64,000 bases of DNA from Tahibacter aquaticus (GCF_004363655.1 NZ_SNZH01000007.1:186001-250000); one strand, 5' to 3'. Shown: positions 37,912 to 47,299, counted from the stretch's first letter. Program-made: numbers and translations. The notes: generated by a model from the letters alone, not told the origin.

Positions 37912-37932
37912 TTTGTCACATTGTGTGACAAA
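37912..37932. promoter_or_regulatory. Operator-like perfect dyad upstream of the small exported protein
   Basis: TTTGTCACA (37912-37920) and TGTGACAAA (37924-37932) are exact inverted repeats with TTG between. The centre is about 35 bases before the ATG of the minus-strand gene ending at 37887, where a repressor or activator would bind. The spacing differs from the TGTGA-N6-TCACA CRP site. Confidence 0.55.
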
Positions 37933-38094
37933 TGAAAGAGTAGGCATGATTTCGCTTGACGGAGTTAGCTTGAGGTTAAACCTTCCGGACGCACCCGGAT
38001 GGTCACGGCGTGCGATGTCCCACCCGGGCCGCAGTTGACGCACGCTTCCGCATGCGGAATGCTGGCGAAACGACTCGAAAGCCCCTAGTCGGGC

Positions 38095-38113
38095 GCGGAA
38101 CACGGTGTTCCGC
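38095..38113. promoter_or_regulatory. Second perfect dyad, upstream of ppnN
   Basis: GCGGAACAC (38095-38103) and GTGTTCCGC (38105-38113) flank a single base. It lies 114 bases before the ppnN start in a 340-base gap. It may be an operator; a short palindrome CCGCATGCGG at 38048-38057 lies nearby. Confidence 0.4.
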
Positions 38114-38227
38114 ACACGTTGCTTCGGCCCCGGTCGCGCTGGATTTGTCGTCCACCGCGCTGCTAGGCCGACCCTGATCCCCGCGATGTCGCGACGGCGC
38201 GATATCGCCTGCAGAAGATGGAAATCC

Positions 38228-39625
38228 ATGAGCCCAGAAAGCAAGACCTCCAACCGCCCCACCACCGTATCGGCGCGCATTTCCCCCGCCGCCGGCCTCG
38301 ATGTACTTTCCCGCAATGAAGTCAGCCGCCTGCGCGATGCCTCCCAGCGCGGCGTGCGCGCGCTGCTGCGTCGCTGCGCGCTGGCGGTACTGACCCAGGG
38401 CGTGGAAACCGACGACGCCCGCGCGCTGCTCGATCGCTACCCCGATTTTGATATCCAGGTGCTGCAGCAGGACCGCGGCATCAAGATCGAGCTGAGCCAC
38501 GCGCCGGCGCAGGCCTTCGTCGACGGCCGTATCATCCGCGGCGTGAACGAGCTGCTGTTTGCGGTAATTCGTGACATTGTGTACGTTGCAACACAGATGG
38601 AGGCCGAAGGCTTCGATCTGGACGATTCCGCCGGCATCACCCACGCGGTGTTCGAGATCCTGCGCAACGCGCGCGTGCTGCGCCCGCATAACGATCCCAA
38701 CCTGGTGGTGTGCTGGGGCGGCCATTCCATCGCCCGGCGCGAATACGAATACACCAAGCAGGTCGGCTACCAGCTCGGCCTGCGCAGTCTCGACATCGTC
38801 ACTGGCTGTGGCCCCGGCGCGATGAAGGGGCCGATGAAGGGCGCCATCATCGGCCACGGCAAGCAGCGGCGGAAGAACAACCGCTACATCGGCATCACCG
38901 AGCCCGGCATCATCGCGGCCGAGTCGCCGAATCCGTCGGTCAACCACCTCATCATAATGCCCGACATCGAGAAGCGCCTCGAAGCCTTCGTCCGCGTCGG
39001 TCACGGCATCATCGTGTTTCCGGGCGGCGTGGGCACGGCCGAGGAAATCCTCTATCTGCTGGGCATCCTGCTACATCCGGACAATGCCGGCATTCCGTTC
39101 CCGCTGATCTTCACCGGCCCGCGCGAATCGGCCGCGTATTTCGAGCAGATCGACCGCTTCCTGCGACTGACCCTCGGCGACGATGTCGCCAAGCGCTACC
39201 ACATCGTCGTGGACGACGCGGCCGAAGTGGCCAAGCTGATGGTCAAGGGCATCGACAAGGTGCGCGACTATCGCTTGGACACCAAGGACGCGTTCTTCTT
39301 CAACTGGGCGCTGCGCATCCAGATCGACCTGCAGCTGCCGTTCAAGCCCACTCACGAGAACGTGGCCAGCCTGAAGCTCAATCGTGACCAGCCCGCCTAT
39401 CGCCTTGCTGCGGACCTGCGCCGTGCGTTCTCCGGCATCGTCGCTGGCAACGTCAAGGAAGACGGCATCCGTGCGATCGAACAGCACGGCCTGTTCGAGA
39501 TCCACGGCGAACCGGAAATCATGCGCGCACTCGACGGCCTGCTGCAGAGTTTTGTCGCGCAGCACCGAATGAAGTTGCCCGGCGGCAGCGCCTACAAGCC
39601 TTGCTACCGCGTCATCGTCGACTGA
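38228..39625 (+). CDS. ppnN: Nucleotide 5'-monophosphate nucleosidase PpnN (YgdH)
   Basis: A 465-residue protein close in length to E. coli PpnN. The LOG-like Rossmann core has [19 protein letters not shown] and the signature [17 protein letters not shown]- and C-terminal regulatory domains flank it. PpnN cleaves purine and pyrimidine nucleoside monophosphates to base and ribose 5-phosphate, and (p)ppGpp stimulates the E. coli enzyme. The ATG giving MSPESKTSN was chosen, since the upstream extension of the frame shows no homology. It is followed by tRNA-Asn. Confidence 0.93.
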   Translation: MSPESKTSNRPTTVSARISPAAGLDVLSRNEVSRLRDASQRGVRALLRRCALAVLTQGVETDDARALLDRYPDFDIQVLQQDRGIKIELSHAPAQAFVDGRIIRGVNELLFAVIRDIVYVATQMEAEGFDLDDSAGITHAVFEILRNARVLRPHNDPNLVVCWGGHSIARREYEYTKQVGYQLGLRSLDIVTGCGPGAMKGPMKGAIIGHGKQRRKNNRYIGITEPGIIAAESPNPSVNHLIIMPDIEKRLEAFVRVGHGIIVFPGGVGTAEEILYLLGILLHPDNAGIPFPLIFTGPRESAAYFEQIDRFLRLTLGDDVAKRYHIVVDDAAEVAKLMVKGIDKVRDYRLDTKDAFFFNWALRIQIDLQLPFKPTHENVASLKLNRDQPAYRLAADLRRAFSGIVAGNVKEDGIRAIEQHGLFEIHGEPEIMRALDGLLQSFVAQHRMKLPGGSAYKPCYRVIVD

Positions 39626-39660
39626 TTTGCATGCCGATACGCCATAAGAACTGAAAATGC

Positions 39661-39689
39661 TTGACGAGGGCAGGGTGTATCGGCAAAAT
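39661..39689 (+). promoter_or_regulatory. Sigma-70-type promoter of tRNA-Asn
   Basis: TTGACG at 39661-39666 and CAAAAT at 39684-39689 are separated by 17 bases. Transcription would start about 10 bases before the mature tRNA. Confidence 0.6.
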
Positions 39690-39705
39690 CCCGCGCCTTA
39701 CACAT

Positions 39706-39781
<76 letters not shown>

Positions 39782-39841
39782 AATAAAAAGCGTAGCGAAA
39801 AGTCGGTCCCGATTTTTTTTTGCCATGCTGTTTCACACATC

Positions 39842-39865
39842 AAACCCGGCCTAGTGCCGGGTTTT
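39842..39865 (+). terminator. Intrinsic terminator downstream of tRNA-Asn
   Basis: AAACCCGGC (39842-39850) pairs with GCCGGGTTT (39856-39864) around CTAGT, with more T residues after. It probably ends the tRNA-Asn transcript. Confidence 0.85.
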
Positions 39866-40025
39866 CTTTGTGCGCCCCTGCGTATTGCGCATCTTGTAAA
39901 AAGAACAAAGTGGATTGTTTGCGCGGAGCGGCGTGGCGCCGCGGTGTCGTTGGCCGTCGTCAATGCCACTGCTGCGTAAGCCGGCTCGCACCAGTAGGGC
40001 GCGCGGGCCTGTCAGCCGTGTCGAC

Positions 40026-40256
40026 TCAGCGCTCGTAGTCCAGGCTGTCGCAATGCTGCGCGATAAATGTCGCCAAACCGGCGCTGGCGCGGGCGAGTTG
40101 CTTCGGCGTGGCCAGGTGGCGCGAACCGGCGCTCGCCTTCGAATAACGTCAGACAGCGCCGCCGCCGAACTGCACGATGATCGCATCATCAAAGGTGCGA
40201 AAGGCAGGCACGCCCGAATTATCCGAGCGATTGGCGTATTTCTGCAGAGAAATCAC
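40026..40256 (-). pseudogene. Small KTSC-like gene broken by an in-frame TGA
   Basis: From GTG at 40256 the frame reads VISLQKYANRSDNSGVPAFR, then DDAIIVQFGGGAV, then TGA at 40149-40151, then continues unchanged RYSKASAGSRHLATPKQLAR and ASAGLATFIAQHCDSLDYER to a second TGA. The two halves together form a typical small KTSC-like protein of about 75 residues (NRSxxSGVxAF, YSxASAGxxH, LAxAxxGLxTFI). The TGA replaces one residue in the middle. No clear ribosome site is seen. The rest of the region 39866-40372 shows nothing I can support. Confidence 0.6.
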
Positions 40257-40372
40257 TGCCGGCACCGTTTCGCATTCCGTTGCGCCAGAGGATAAACGGG
40301 CCGGCAGTGTAGAACGGGTGCTGCATGGACGCGTCGATCGCCCTTGCGAGCGCTCGACTGGCGTCGGGGCCG

Positions 40373-40555
40373 CTAAGCGGTACTCAGCAGCTTTGCGCGC
40401 TCGTCGCGGATCAGCGACTCGTTGAGGCGGATGAACTCGCGCAGCAGGTCATCGTCGGGATTGCTGGCGAGCTCGGCGCGGGCGCAGCGCACATAGCATT
40501 CCAGCCGTTGGATGGTACGGATGTCGGTCAAGGTCTGGCGTGCTGCGGCTTGCAT
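40373..40555 (-). CDS. Small protein of unknown function
   Basis: A 60-residue protein, mostly helical (IRTIQRLECYVRCARAEL, LREFIRLNESLIRDERAKLL), without signal peptide. GAGGAAC stands six bases before the ATG, a good ribosome site, and the amino-acid composition looks coding. I do not recognise the family. It lies downstream of, and on the same strand as, the FimT-like gene, 268 bases away, with a stem-loop in between. Confidence 0.55.
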   Translation of the reverse strand: MQAAARQTLTDIRTIQRLECYVRCARAELASNPDDDLLREFIRLNESLIRDERAKLLSTA

Positions 40556-40690
40556 GGTTGTTCCTCATGATCGCGAATGGCCTCGGCGCTCTGCAGCGCG
40601 CCGGCCGTCGGCTTGCTCGGTCATGGGGCTTATTCGTCCCATCAGCGTTACGGGCTTCCTTATGCCCGCCGCGGGCCCACGTCCTCGAAG

Positions 40691-40718
40691 CCACACCAGA
40701 CTGCGCCGTCTGGTGTGG
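40691..40718. terminator. Perfect 11-bp stem-loop after the FimT-like gene
   Basis: CCACACCAGAC (40691-40701) pairs perfectly with GTCTGGTGTGG (40708-40718) around TGCGCC. It lies 106 bases past the stop of the minus-strand pseudopilin gene. No long T-tract follows on either strand; termination or transcript stabilisation is possible. The rest of 40556-40823 holds nothing I can support. Confidence 0.45.
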
Positions 40719-40823
40719 TTGCGAATCAGGAAAACACCGGCAGTTGTCTAGGAAATTTCCGAGATCTGTCCGGGTTGGAGCGCGGCGGCGGCAGATGTTG
40801 CGGAAACTGCGCCAGGCGGCGGC

Positions 40824-41378
40824 TCAGGCTCCTATGCCGGCACAGGCGGTGGCCGCCTGGGCCGCCGTTGCGCTGCCGGTACGCGCGCGCCCTGCATTGT
40901 TGACGACGATCGTGCGCGCGCTGGCGGCGCCGCCGCGGTTGCAGAAGGTCAGCGTGACGTTGCTGCCCTCGCTGCTGCCGTCGGGCAGGTAACGGATGCG
41001 TGGGCGTCCGCTGCTGCCTGCGATCTGCACGCCGGTCTGGCCCGTGTCGCGCAGCAGTATCGGTTCGGCGGCGTCGCGTTCGCCGTTGCGGTCGCCGTCC
41101 AGGAAAAGTATCCAGCCCTGATGCCACCAGGGTGTGCGGAGGCAATGGTCTTCCTGCGCCGGGCAGGCCACGACGACCTGGGCGCTGCTGACCGCGCTGC
41201 TGCGTGCTGTGGCCAGCGTAGTCATCCATTGGTGAGTGCTGCCGCGCAACTGTGCACCTGCGTTGAAATCGCCCAGCCAGGGCAGGGCGACGGCCAGGCC
41301 CACACCGATGAGACCGAGGGTGGACAACAGTTCGATGAGGCTGATGCCGCGCTGCGCGGCGCCGGGAAAGTGCTGCAT
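40824..41378 (-). CDS. GspH/FimT family type IV pseudopilin
   Basis: A 184-residue protein with a type III prepilin signal: short basic leader, then G|ISLIELLSTLGLIGVGLAVALP, where the glutamate at position 5 after the cleavage glycine is present. The rest matches GspH/FimT (TTLATARSSAVSSAQVVVACPAQ, WILFLDGDRNGERD, SSEGSNVTLTFCNRGG). Minor pseudopilins prime type IV pilus assembly; FimT-like members have also been linked to DNA uptake. No other pilus genes are adjacent. It is divergent from uvrB. Confidence 0.87.
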   Translation of the reverse strand: MQHFPGAAQRGISLIELLSTLGLIGVGLAVALPWLGDFNAGAQLRGSTHQWMTTLATARSSAVSSAQVVVACPAQEDHCLRTPWWHQGWILFLDGDRNGERDAAEPILLRDTGQTGVQIAGSSGRPRIRYLPDGSSEGSNVTLTFCNRGGAASARTIVVNNAGRARTGSATAAQAATACAGIGA

Positions 41379-41539
41379 GGGCGTGCTCCGAAAGATGGGA
41401 GCGGCAGATTAGGCAGTGGCGCGCTGTCTCAGCAGCGGCGATTGCCGCGTGCGCTAATCGGATGTTTCCGAGCGCGGCCTGGGCTTGATCGCAGTGCGCG
41501 TACTCCCCACCTATACTGGCGTTTCGACGGGAGCAAACC

Positions 41540-43573
41540 ATGACCGACCGGTTCCAACTGGTGTCGCCGTATCAGCCAGCCGGCGACCAGCCGGCGGCCA
41601 TTGCCCGTCTTATCGACGGTTTCCAGGCCGGGCTGGCGCACCAGACGCTGCTCGGCGTCACCGGCTCCGGCAAGACGTATACGATTGCCAATGTGGTGCA
41701 GCAGATCCAGAAGCCGACCCTGGTGCTGGCGCCGAACAAGACCCTGGCCGCGCAGCTGTACGGCGAATTCAAGGAGTTTTTCCCGCATAACGCGGTGGAA
41801 TACTTCGTCAGCTATTACGACTACTACCAGCCCGAGGCCTACGTGCCGTCGAGCGATACGTATATCGAGAAAGACTCCTCGATCAACGACCATATCGAAC
41901 AGATGCGCCTGTCGGCGACCAAGGCACTGCTGTCGCGCAGCGACGCGCTGATCGTGGCGACGGTGTCGGCCATCTACGGCCTGGGCGATCCGGACCAGTA
42001 CCTGAAGATGCGCATGCACCTGATGCGTGGCGAGCATACCGACCAGCGCGAGCTGATCCGCCATCTGACAGAACTGCAGTACACGCGTGGCGACTACGAG
42101 CTCAAGCGCGGTACCTATCGCGTGCGCGGCGAGGTCATCGACGTGTTTCCGGCGGAAAGCGAAATGGAGGCCTTGCGCATCGAGTTGTTCGACGGCGATA
42201 TCGAAAGCCTGTCGATCTTCGATCCGCTGACCGGCGTGGTATTGCGCAAGGTGCCGCGCTTTACCGTCTATCCCAAGACGCATTACGCGACCACGCGGGA
42301 AAGCGTGCTGCACGCGGTGGAAACGATCAAGGAAGAACTGCGCGAGCGCCTGGACCAGTTGTACAAGGCGAACAAGCTGCTCGAGGCGCAGCGCCTGCAG
42401 CAGCGCACCCAGTTCGACCTGGAGATGCTGGTGGAGATCGGCTACTGCCAGGGCATCGAGAACTACTCGCGCCATCTCACGCGCAGCCTGCCCGGCGATC
42501 CGCCGCCGACGCTGTTCGACTATCTGCCGGCGGATTCGCTGCTGGTCGTGGACGAATCGCACGTGACCATTCCGCAGCTGGGCGGCATGTACAAGGGCGA
42601 CCGCTCGCGCAAGGAAACCCTGGTCGAATTTGGCTTCCGCCTGCCGTCAGCGCTGGACAACCGGCCGCTGCGTTTCGAGGAATGGGAGGCGCGGGCGCCG
42701 CGCTCGATCTTCGTGTCGGCCACGCCAGCCAAATACGAGCTGGAAAAGTCCCAGGGCAGCGTGGTCGAGCTGCTGGTACGGCCTACCGGCCTGGTCGATC
42801 CGCAGGTCGAGGTGCGTCCCGTCGGAACCCAGGTCGACGACCTGCTCGGCGAGGCCAAGAAGCGCATTGCGTTGGGCGACCGCGTACTGGTGACGACCCT
42901 GACCAAGCGCATGGCGGAGAACCTGACCGATTACCTTGGCGAACACGGCATACGCGTGCGCTACCTGCATTCGGACATCGAGACGGTAGAGCGCGTGGAA
43001 ATCATCCGTGACCTGCGCCTGGGCGTGTTCGACGTGCTGGTCGGCATCAACCTATTGCGCGAAGGGCTGGACATGCCCGAGGTGTCGCTGGTGGCGATTC
43101 TTGATGCGGACAAGGAAGGCTTCCTGCGTTCCGAGCGCTCGCTGGTACAGACCATCGGCCGCGCAGCGCGCCATTTGCGCGGCAGGGCGATTCTCTACGC
43201 CGACCGCATCACCGATTCGATGAAGGCGGCGATCGAGGAAACCGACCGCCGCCGCGCCAAGCAGGTGGCCTACAACCTGGAACACGGCATCACGCCGCGT
43301 TCCGTCGTGCGCAAGATTTCCGACATCATGGAAGGCGCGCGTGCGGACGCTGCCAACGAGAGGGCAGGCAAGGGCAAAGGCAAAGGCAAAGGCGAGCTCA
43401 AGGTGGCCGAGGCTGCCGCCGACTATTCGCTGCTGTCGCCGGAGCAGATCGCTGCACGCATCAAGAAGCTCGAGGCTCAGATGTACAAGCACGCCCAGGA
43501 TCTGGAATTCGAAGAGGCTGCGCGGGTACGCGACGAAATCCACACGTTGCGTAACGAAGGCTTGATCAGCTGA
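41540..43573 (+). CDS. uvrB: Excinuclease ABC subunit B
   Basis: A 677-residue DNA-repair helicase-like protein. Walker A is in [14 protein letters not shown], the beta-hairpin region is around [21 protein letters not shown], helicase motif II is VVDESHV, and motif VI is [15 protein letters not shown]. The UVR domain (about residues 640-675) contacts UvrC. Between helicase and UVR domains lies a lysine/glycine run ([10 protein letters not shown]) coded by a short simple repeat at 43367-43391. A -10-like TATACT lies at 41512-41517. The length is normal. Confidence 0.97.
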   Translation: MTDRFQLVSPYQPAGDQPAAIARLIDGFQAGLAHQTLLGVTGSGKTYTIANVVQQIQKPTLVLAPNKTLAAQLYGEFKEFFPHNAVEYFVSYYDYYQPEAYVPSSDTYIEKDSSINDHIEQMRLSATKALLSRSDALIVATVSAIYGLGDPDQYLKMRMHLMRGEHTDQRELIRHLTELQYTRGDYELKRGTYRVRGEVIDVFPAESEMEALRIELFDGDIESLSIFDPLTGVVLRKVPRFTVYPKTHYATTRESVLHAVETIKEELRERLDQLYKANKLLEAQRLQQRTQFDLEMLVEIGYCQGIENYSRHLTRSLPGDPPPTLFDYLPADSLLVVDESHVTIPQLGGMYKGDRSRKETLVEFGFRLPSALDNRPLRFEEWEARAPRSIFVSATPAKYELEKSQGSVVELLVRPTGLVDPQVEVRPVGTQVDDLLGEAKKRIALGDRVLVTTLTKRMAENLTDYLGEHGIRVRYLHSDIETVERVEIIRDLRLGVFDVLVGINLLREGLDMPEVSLVAILDADKEGFLRSERSLVQTIGRAARHLRGRAILYADRITDSMKAAIEETDRRRAKQVAYNLEHGITPRSVVRKISDIMEGARADAANERAGKGKGKGKGELKVAEAAADYSLLSPEQIAARIKKLEAQMYKHAQDLEFEEAARVRDEIHTLRNEGLIS

Positions 43574-43609
43574 GCCGCCCCGTCGCGCCGATTCGCAACG
43601 GCATCGATG

Positions 43610-43642
43610 GAAGCGGCGCTAGCCTTTGGTTCGCGCCGCTTC
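43610..43642. terminator. Stem-loop between uvrB and the FMN reductase gene
   Basis: GAAGCGGCGC (43610-43619) pairs with GCGCCGCTTC (43633-43642) around a 13-base loop, between convergent genes. It is followed by TATT on the + strand. A bidirectional terminator is likely. Confidence 0.6.
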
Positions 43643-43720
43643 TATTGGCCCAGCACGAGGCATGCAGATGAACGCATGCCCTTGCCATGCCAGGGCGGAG
43701 CGTTGTCCTCGCCGCGATGC

Positions 43721-44272
43721 TCAGCCAGCGTGCCGCTTGACCCAGGCTGCGTACTGATTCATCCATTTCTGCAGGAATTCACGGCTGGCCGCGCCGATGC
43801 TGCCGTCCGCCTCGAACAGTCCTTCCTTGGCATGGATGAATGCTTCGGGCTGGCCCAGCGTAGGCACATTGAGATAGGCCAGCACGTTGCGCAGATGCTG
43901 CTGCGCCAGCGCGGTGCCGATGGCGCCGACCGATACGCCGATCACGCCGGCAGGCTTGCCGTCCCAGGCGCTGGTGCCGTAAGGGCGCGAGGCATGGTCC
44001 AGCGCGTTCTTGAGCACACCGGGCATCGAGCGGTTGTATTCCGGAGTGACGAACAGCAGTCCCTGCGCGGCGCTGATTTCGCTCTTGAGGCGCTTGACCG
44101 CATCGGCCTGGTTGGCATCGTCGTCCTGGTCGTACAGCGGGAGGTCGTCGATGCGCGATGTCGCGAAGTGGAAATCGGCCGGTGCCAGGCGGGTCAGCGC
44201 AGTGGCAAGCTTCTTGTTGAACGAATCCTTGCGCAGGCTGCCGACGACGACGGCGATACGATACTGGCTCAT
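43721..44272 (-). CDS. NAD(P)H-dependent FMN reductase (ChrR/YieF-like)
   Basis: A 183-residue flavodoxin-like protein. The flavin-binding sequences GSLRKDSFNKKLA and PEYNRSMPGVLKNALDHASRP identify the NADPH-dependent FMN reductase family. Members reduce quinones, azo compounds or chromate; the natural substrate here is unknown. AAGGAG stands just before the selected ATG, which decides against the longer upstream frame. Length is typical for the family. Confidence 0.9.
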   Translation of the reverse strand: MSQYRIAVVVGSLRKDSFNKKLATALTRLAPADFHFATSRIDDLPLYDQDDDANQADAVKRLKSEISAAQGLLFVTPEYNRSMPGVLKNALDHASRPYGTSAWDGKPAGVIGVSVGAIGTALAQQHLRNVLAYLNVPTLGQPEAFIHAKEGLFEADGSIGAASREFLQKWMNQYAAWVKRHAG

Positions 44273-44474
44273 GACGGGCTCCTTCAGAGTGAAAAAAACT
44301 AACGGCAAACGGGTCTGCACCGCCTCCCGCCAGGGCGCGCGGCGGCTGATACTGACGAAGGCTCCACTGTACTGGTGCGGCAGCATTCGATCAGTGCCCA
44401 TTCGGGTGATAAACCGTACAGCCCGGGATGACAAAAGCCAGTGCACGCAGTCGCATCGAAATGCATTGCCGGGC

Positions 44475-44503
44475 TTGTACTGCCGCAACGAGTCCGCTAT
44501 ATT
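44475..44503 (+). promoter_or_regulatory. Sigma-70-type promoter of tRNA-Val
   Basis: TTGTAC at 44475-44480 and TATATT at 44498-44503 are 17 bases apart, giving a start about 9 bases before the mature tRNA. Confidence 0.7.
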
Positions 44504-44518
44504 TCGCGCCCCTTCATT

Positions 44519-44593
44519 GGGCGCGTAGCTCAGCGGTAGAGCACTACCTTGACATGGTAGGGGTCACAGGTTCGATCCCTGTCGCGCCCACCA
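44519..44593 (+). tRNA. tRNA-Val (GAC)
   Basis: A 75-base cloverleaf with acceptor arms GGGCGCG and CGCGCCC and encoded CCA. The anticodon loop TTGACAT carries GAC, reading Val codons. The T-arm has AGGTTCGATCCCT. The anticodon stem CTACC/GGTAG pairs perfectly. Confidence 0.96.
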
Positions 44594-44604
44594 ATTTGAA
44601 TAAC

Positions 44605-44640
44605 AGAAACGGCGCGGGCCCCTGGCTTCGCGCCGTTTCT
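44605..44640 (+). terminator. Strong stem-loop after tRNA-Val
   Basis: AGAAACGGCGCG (44605-44616) pairs perfectly with CGCGCCGTTTCT (44629-44640) around 12 bases; GTTT follows. It ends the tRNA-Val transcript. Confidence 0.8.
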
Positions 44641-45073
44641 GTTTGCGCCGGCTGCGAGCTGGCGAGTATTCCACGCTCCTTGCAATGCAGGCCGCGTGAT
44701 GGCCGCCGCGGTGATCCTGCGTATCCTGCCTGGTACAAAATATACAAAGTTTCATCGCGCGAAGTGCTGCGCTGTACCGCCGCAGCCCAGTGTCCGCAGG
44801 TGCGCCGCCTGGCGCGCCAAACCTTGTATGCCAAGGGTGGATTTGTTCAGTGCGCGATGCAATTGTTTGCAAAGCCGGCCGCGACGGCGAAACCCTGTCC
44901 TGGCACGTATCGCCCCGTCTGGCCTTGCGCCGGAGGCTGGAAACGGGCCTGTGCCGGAAGTTGTTACATCTAAGGGCCTAGTAAAGATGGGTCTTTGGGC
45001 TGATGCCAAGCGTTGCCAACTCAGGACAATCGCGACTCGCCACGTCTTAACGACAATATAACGAGGGTTGTCC
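44641..45073. other. Intergenic region upstream of the TonB-dependent receptor
   Basis: About 430 bases with no supportable gene. The distal end must hold the promoter and leader of the receptor gene; GAGG stands nine bases before its ATG. I do not see a clear Fur box or a convincing -35/-10 pair. Confidence 0.4.
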
Positions 45074-47197
45074 ATGCGTATTTCTCCTTTGCTGGCTGCA
45101 ATTCTGCTGTCGCTGGCGCTGCCGGCATTTGCCGAGACCGCTGCAGAAGCCGATGCGGCAACCGCAGAAATCAGCGAGCAGGCGGATGCGGCTGAGTCTG
45201 CAGACCTGTCGGGCGCTGCGCCGCTGGAGCAGATCCAGGTCACCGCGACGCGCGCCGCCAAGTCCACCTTCGATGTCGCCGCTGCGGTTACCGTGGTCGG
45301 CCAGGAGGAAATTCGCAGCAAGCCGGCGCTGACGGTAGCCGACTACCTGCGCGCGCAGCCGGGTGCGTTCATCCAGGCGACTACGCCGGGCCAGGCCATC
45401 CCCATCGTGCGCGGCCTGAAAGGGTCGGAAGTGCTGCATATGGTCGATGGCTTCCGCATGAACACTGCCTTCTTCCGCAATTCGCCGAACCAGTACTTCG
45501 CCCTGGCCGATTCGCAGAACGTGCAGCAGATCGAGCTGGTTCGCGGCGCGCAGTCCAGCCTGTACGGCTCGGACGCGATGGGCGGCGTGGTGCAGATCGT
45601 TACGCCGGAAGAGCGTTTCGAGGGGTCGAGCTGGGACGGCCGCGGGCGGTTCCGCGCGCAATACACCAGTGGAGACCTGTCCAGCCTCGGCCGCATCGCC
45701 GGTGCTGCGGGCAAGGACGGCATTTCCATTGCTGGCGGTGTGACCGTGCAGGACGTGGGCCAGCGCAAGCTCGGCGGCGACGGTGGACGCCTGCCGTATA
45801 CCGACTTCAGCTCCTGGGCGGCCGACGCCAAGCTGTTGTGGAGTCCGATCGAAGGCCACGAGCTGATGCTGTCGGCGGCCTATCTCAAGCAGCCCAAGAC
45901 GCCGCGCGTGGATGAACTCGTCGCGGGCTTCGGCCAGACCCGGCCCAACTCGGTCGAGTTCTATTTCCAGCCGCAGGATCGCCTGTTCGTGCAGGCGCGC
46001 TACACCATCGAGCAGCAGGCGGGCTGGTTCGATCGCGCTGAGTTCCATGTCGGCTACCAGGAAATCAACGACGACCGCCGCACGCGCGAATTCGGCACGG
46101 CCAATCGCGAGCTGGAAGAAAACGCCAGCCGTCTGCGCGGCGTCACTGCGACGTTCAACAAGCAGCTGGGCAATCACGGCCTGGTTTACGGCGCCGAGTT
46201 CTACTACGACACCATTGACAGCTTTCGCGAACGCCTGAACATCAACAGCAATGCGATCAGTGCACGGCCGCCGCGCTTTCCCGACGGCTCGACCATGAAC
46301 AGCTTCGCCGTGTTTCTCAACGACAGTATCGCCCTGGCGCCGCGCTGGCAGCTGGATCTGGGCGGCCGCTATTCCAGTTTCGACATCGAACTGCCGACCA
46401 ACAGCCAGGGCATCGGCGTGAAGCTGAGCCCGGACGATTTCACCGGCAATGCCGGCCTGACGTTCAAGGCGACCGATACGGTCCATGTGGTCAGCAATAT
46501 CGGTCGCGGCTTCCGTGCGCCGAACATCTTCGACCTGGGTGTATTCGGTGACCGGCCCAGCAATCGTTTCGCCATGCCGAATACCGATCTGAAACCGGAA
46601 ACCGTGATCACCTACGACCTGGGCCTGAAGTGGGACAACCCGCGCTGGCAAGCCGAGGCTTTCGTGTGGAAGTCCAACTACAAGGACAAGATCACTTCGG
46701 TGGAAACCGGCGAGCTGACGGATACGGGCCGCATCATCGTCACCAACCGCAATGTGACCGAGCTGGACCTGTGGGGCGTGGAAGCCGGCGCGCGCTGGCT
46801 CTTCAGCGATACCAGCCAGTTCTATGGCGTGCTCAATTTCACCCGCGGCGACGAAACCTATGCGGGCGACAACTACGACGCGGATCGCGTGCCGCCGCTG
46901 AACGGCCGGCTGGGCCTGCTGCACTGGTTCACGCCGGAATTCAGCCTGGACGTGAATGCGGTCTATGCGACGCGGCAGGATCGACTGAGCCCGCGCGATC
47001 TGACCGATCCGCGCGTGAATCCGGACGGCACGGCTGGCTGGAATACCTGGAATACGCGCTTCAATTGGCACTTTGCCCAGGCGGCGAGTCTGGCGTTGCA
47101 CCTGGACAACATCGCCGATCGCCGCTACCGCGAGCACGGCTCGGGTGCGGACGAGATGGGCCGCAGCGCCAGCGTCATTCTGGACTGGGGCTTCTGA
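45074..47197 (+). CDS. TonB-dependent outer-membrane receptor
   Basis: A 707-residue receptor with a signal peptide ending ALPAFAE. An acidic N-terminal stretch precedes the TonB box-like segment LEQIQVTATR. The plug domain has PGQAIPIVRGLKGSEVLHMVDGFRM and LVRGAQSSLYGSDAMGGVVQIVT. The barrel contains FRAPNIFDLG and LKPETVITYDLGLKW and ends SVILDWGF with the C-terminal phenylalanine. It resembles heme or siderophore receptors, but the ligand cannot be told from the sequence. The convergent neighbouring esterase would fit siderophore hydrolysis. ATG chosen over an in-frame TTG two codons upstream. Confidence 0.9.
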   Translation: MRISPLLAAILLSLALPAFAETAAEADAATAEISEQADAAESADLSGAAPLEQIQVTATRAAKSTFDVAAAVTVVGQEEIRSKPALTVADYLRAQPGAFIQATTPGQAIPIVRGLKGSEVLHMVDGFRMNTAFFRNSPNQYFALADSQNVQQIELVRGAQSSLYGSDAMGGVVQIVTPEERFEGSSWDGRGRFRAQYTSGDLSSLGRIAGAAGKDGISIAGGVTVQDVGQRKLGGDGGRLPYTDFSSWAADAKLLWSPIEGHELMLSAAYLKQPKTPRVDELVAGFGQTRPNSVEFYFQPQDRLFVQARYTIEQQAGWFDRAEFHVGYQEINDDRRTREFGTANRELEENASRLRGVTATFNKQLGNHGLVYGAEFYYDTIDSFRERLNINSNAISARPPRFPDGSTMNSFAVFLNDSIALAPRWQLDLGGRYSSFDIELPTNSQGIGVKLSPDDFTGNAGLTFKATDTVHVVSNIGRGFRAPNIFDLGVFGDRPSNRFAMPNTDLKPETVITYDLGLKWDNPRWQAEAFVWKSNYKDKITSVETGELTDTGRIIVTNRNVTELDLWGVEAGARWLFSDTSQFYGVLNFTRGDETYAGDNYDADRVPPLNGRLGLLHWFTPEFSLDVNAVYATRQDRLSPRDLTDPRVNPDGTAGWNTWNTRFNWHFAQAASLALHLDNIADRRYREHGSGADEMGRSASVILDWGF

Positions 47198-47205
47198 CCA
47201 GCCCT

Positions 47206-47284
47206 CCGCCGGCGCCGCGTACCGAGGTACGCGGCGCCGGCGGGCAAAACAGACGACGCAGCAAGCGCGCAAGCGCTTGCTGCG
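47206..47284. terminator. Two tandem perfect hairpins between convergent genes
   Basis: First hairpin: an 18-base arm at 47206-47223 pairs perfectly with 47226-47243, leaving two bases between, so the real loop probably opens to four or more. Second hairpin: CGCAGCAAGCG (47257-47267) pairs with CGCTTGCTGCG (47274-47284). Together they fill the 102-base gap and would stop transcription from both sides. Confidence 0.65.
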
Positions 47285-47299
47285 GTTTGCACAACAGGA

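Noticed and set aside
37912-37932. CRP/Clp binding site
   Set aside because: The CRP consensus is TGTGA-N6-TCACA; here the half-sites are in the reverse order (GTCACA then TGTGAC), so a different regulator is more likely.
40149-40151. Selenocysteine at the in-frame TGA of the KTSC-like frame
   Set aside because: The family is not known to hold selenocysteine, and no stem-loop typical of a bacterial SECIS was recognised directly downstream; a nonsense mutation is simpler.
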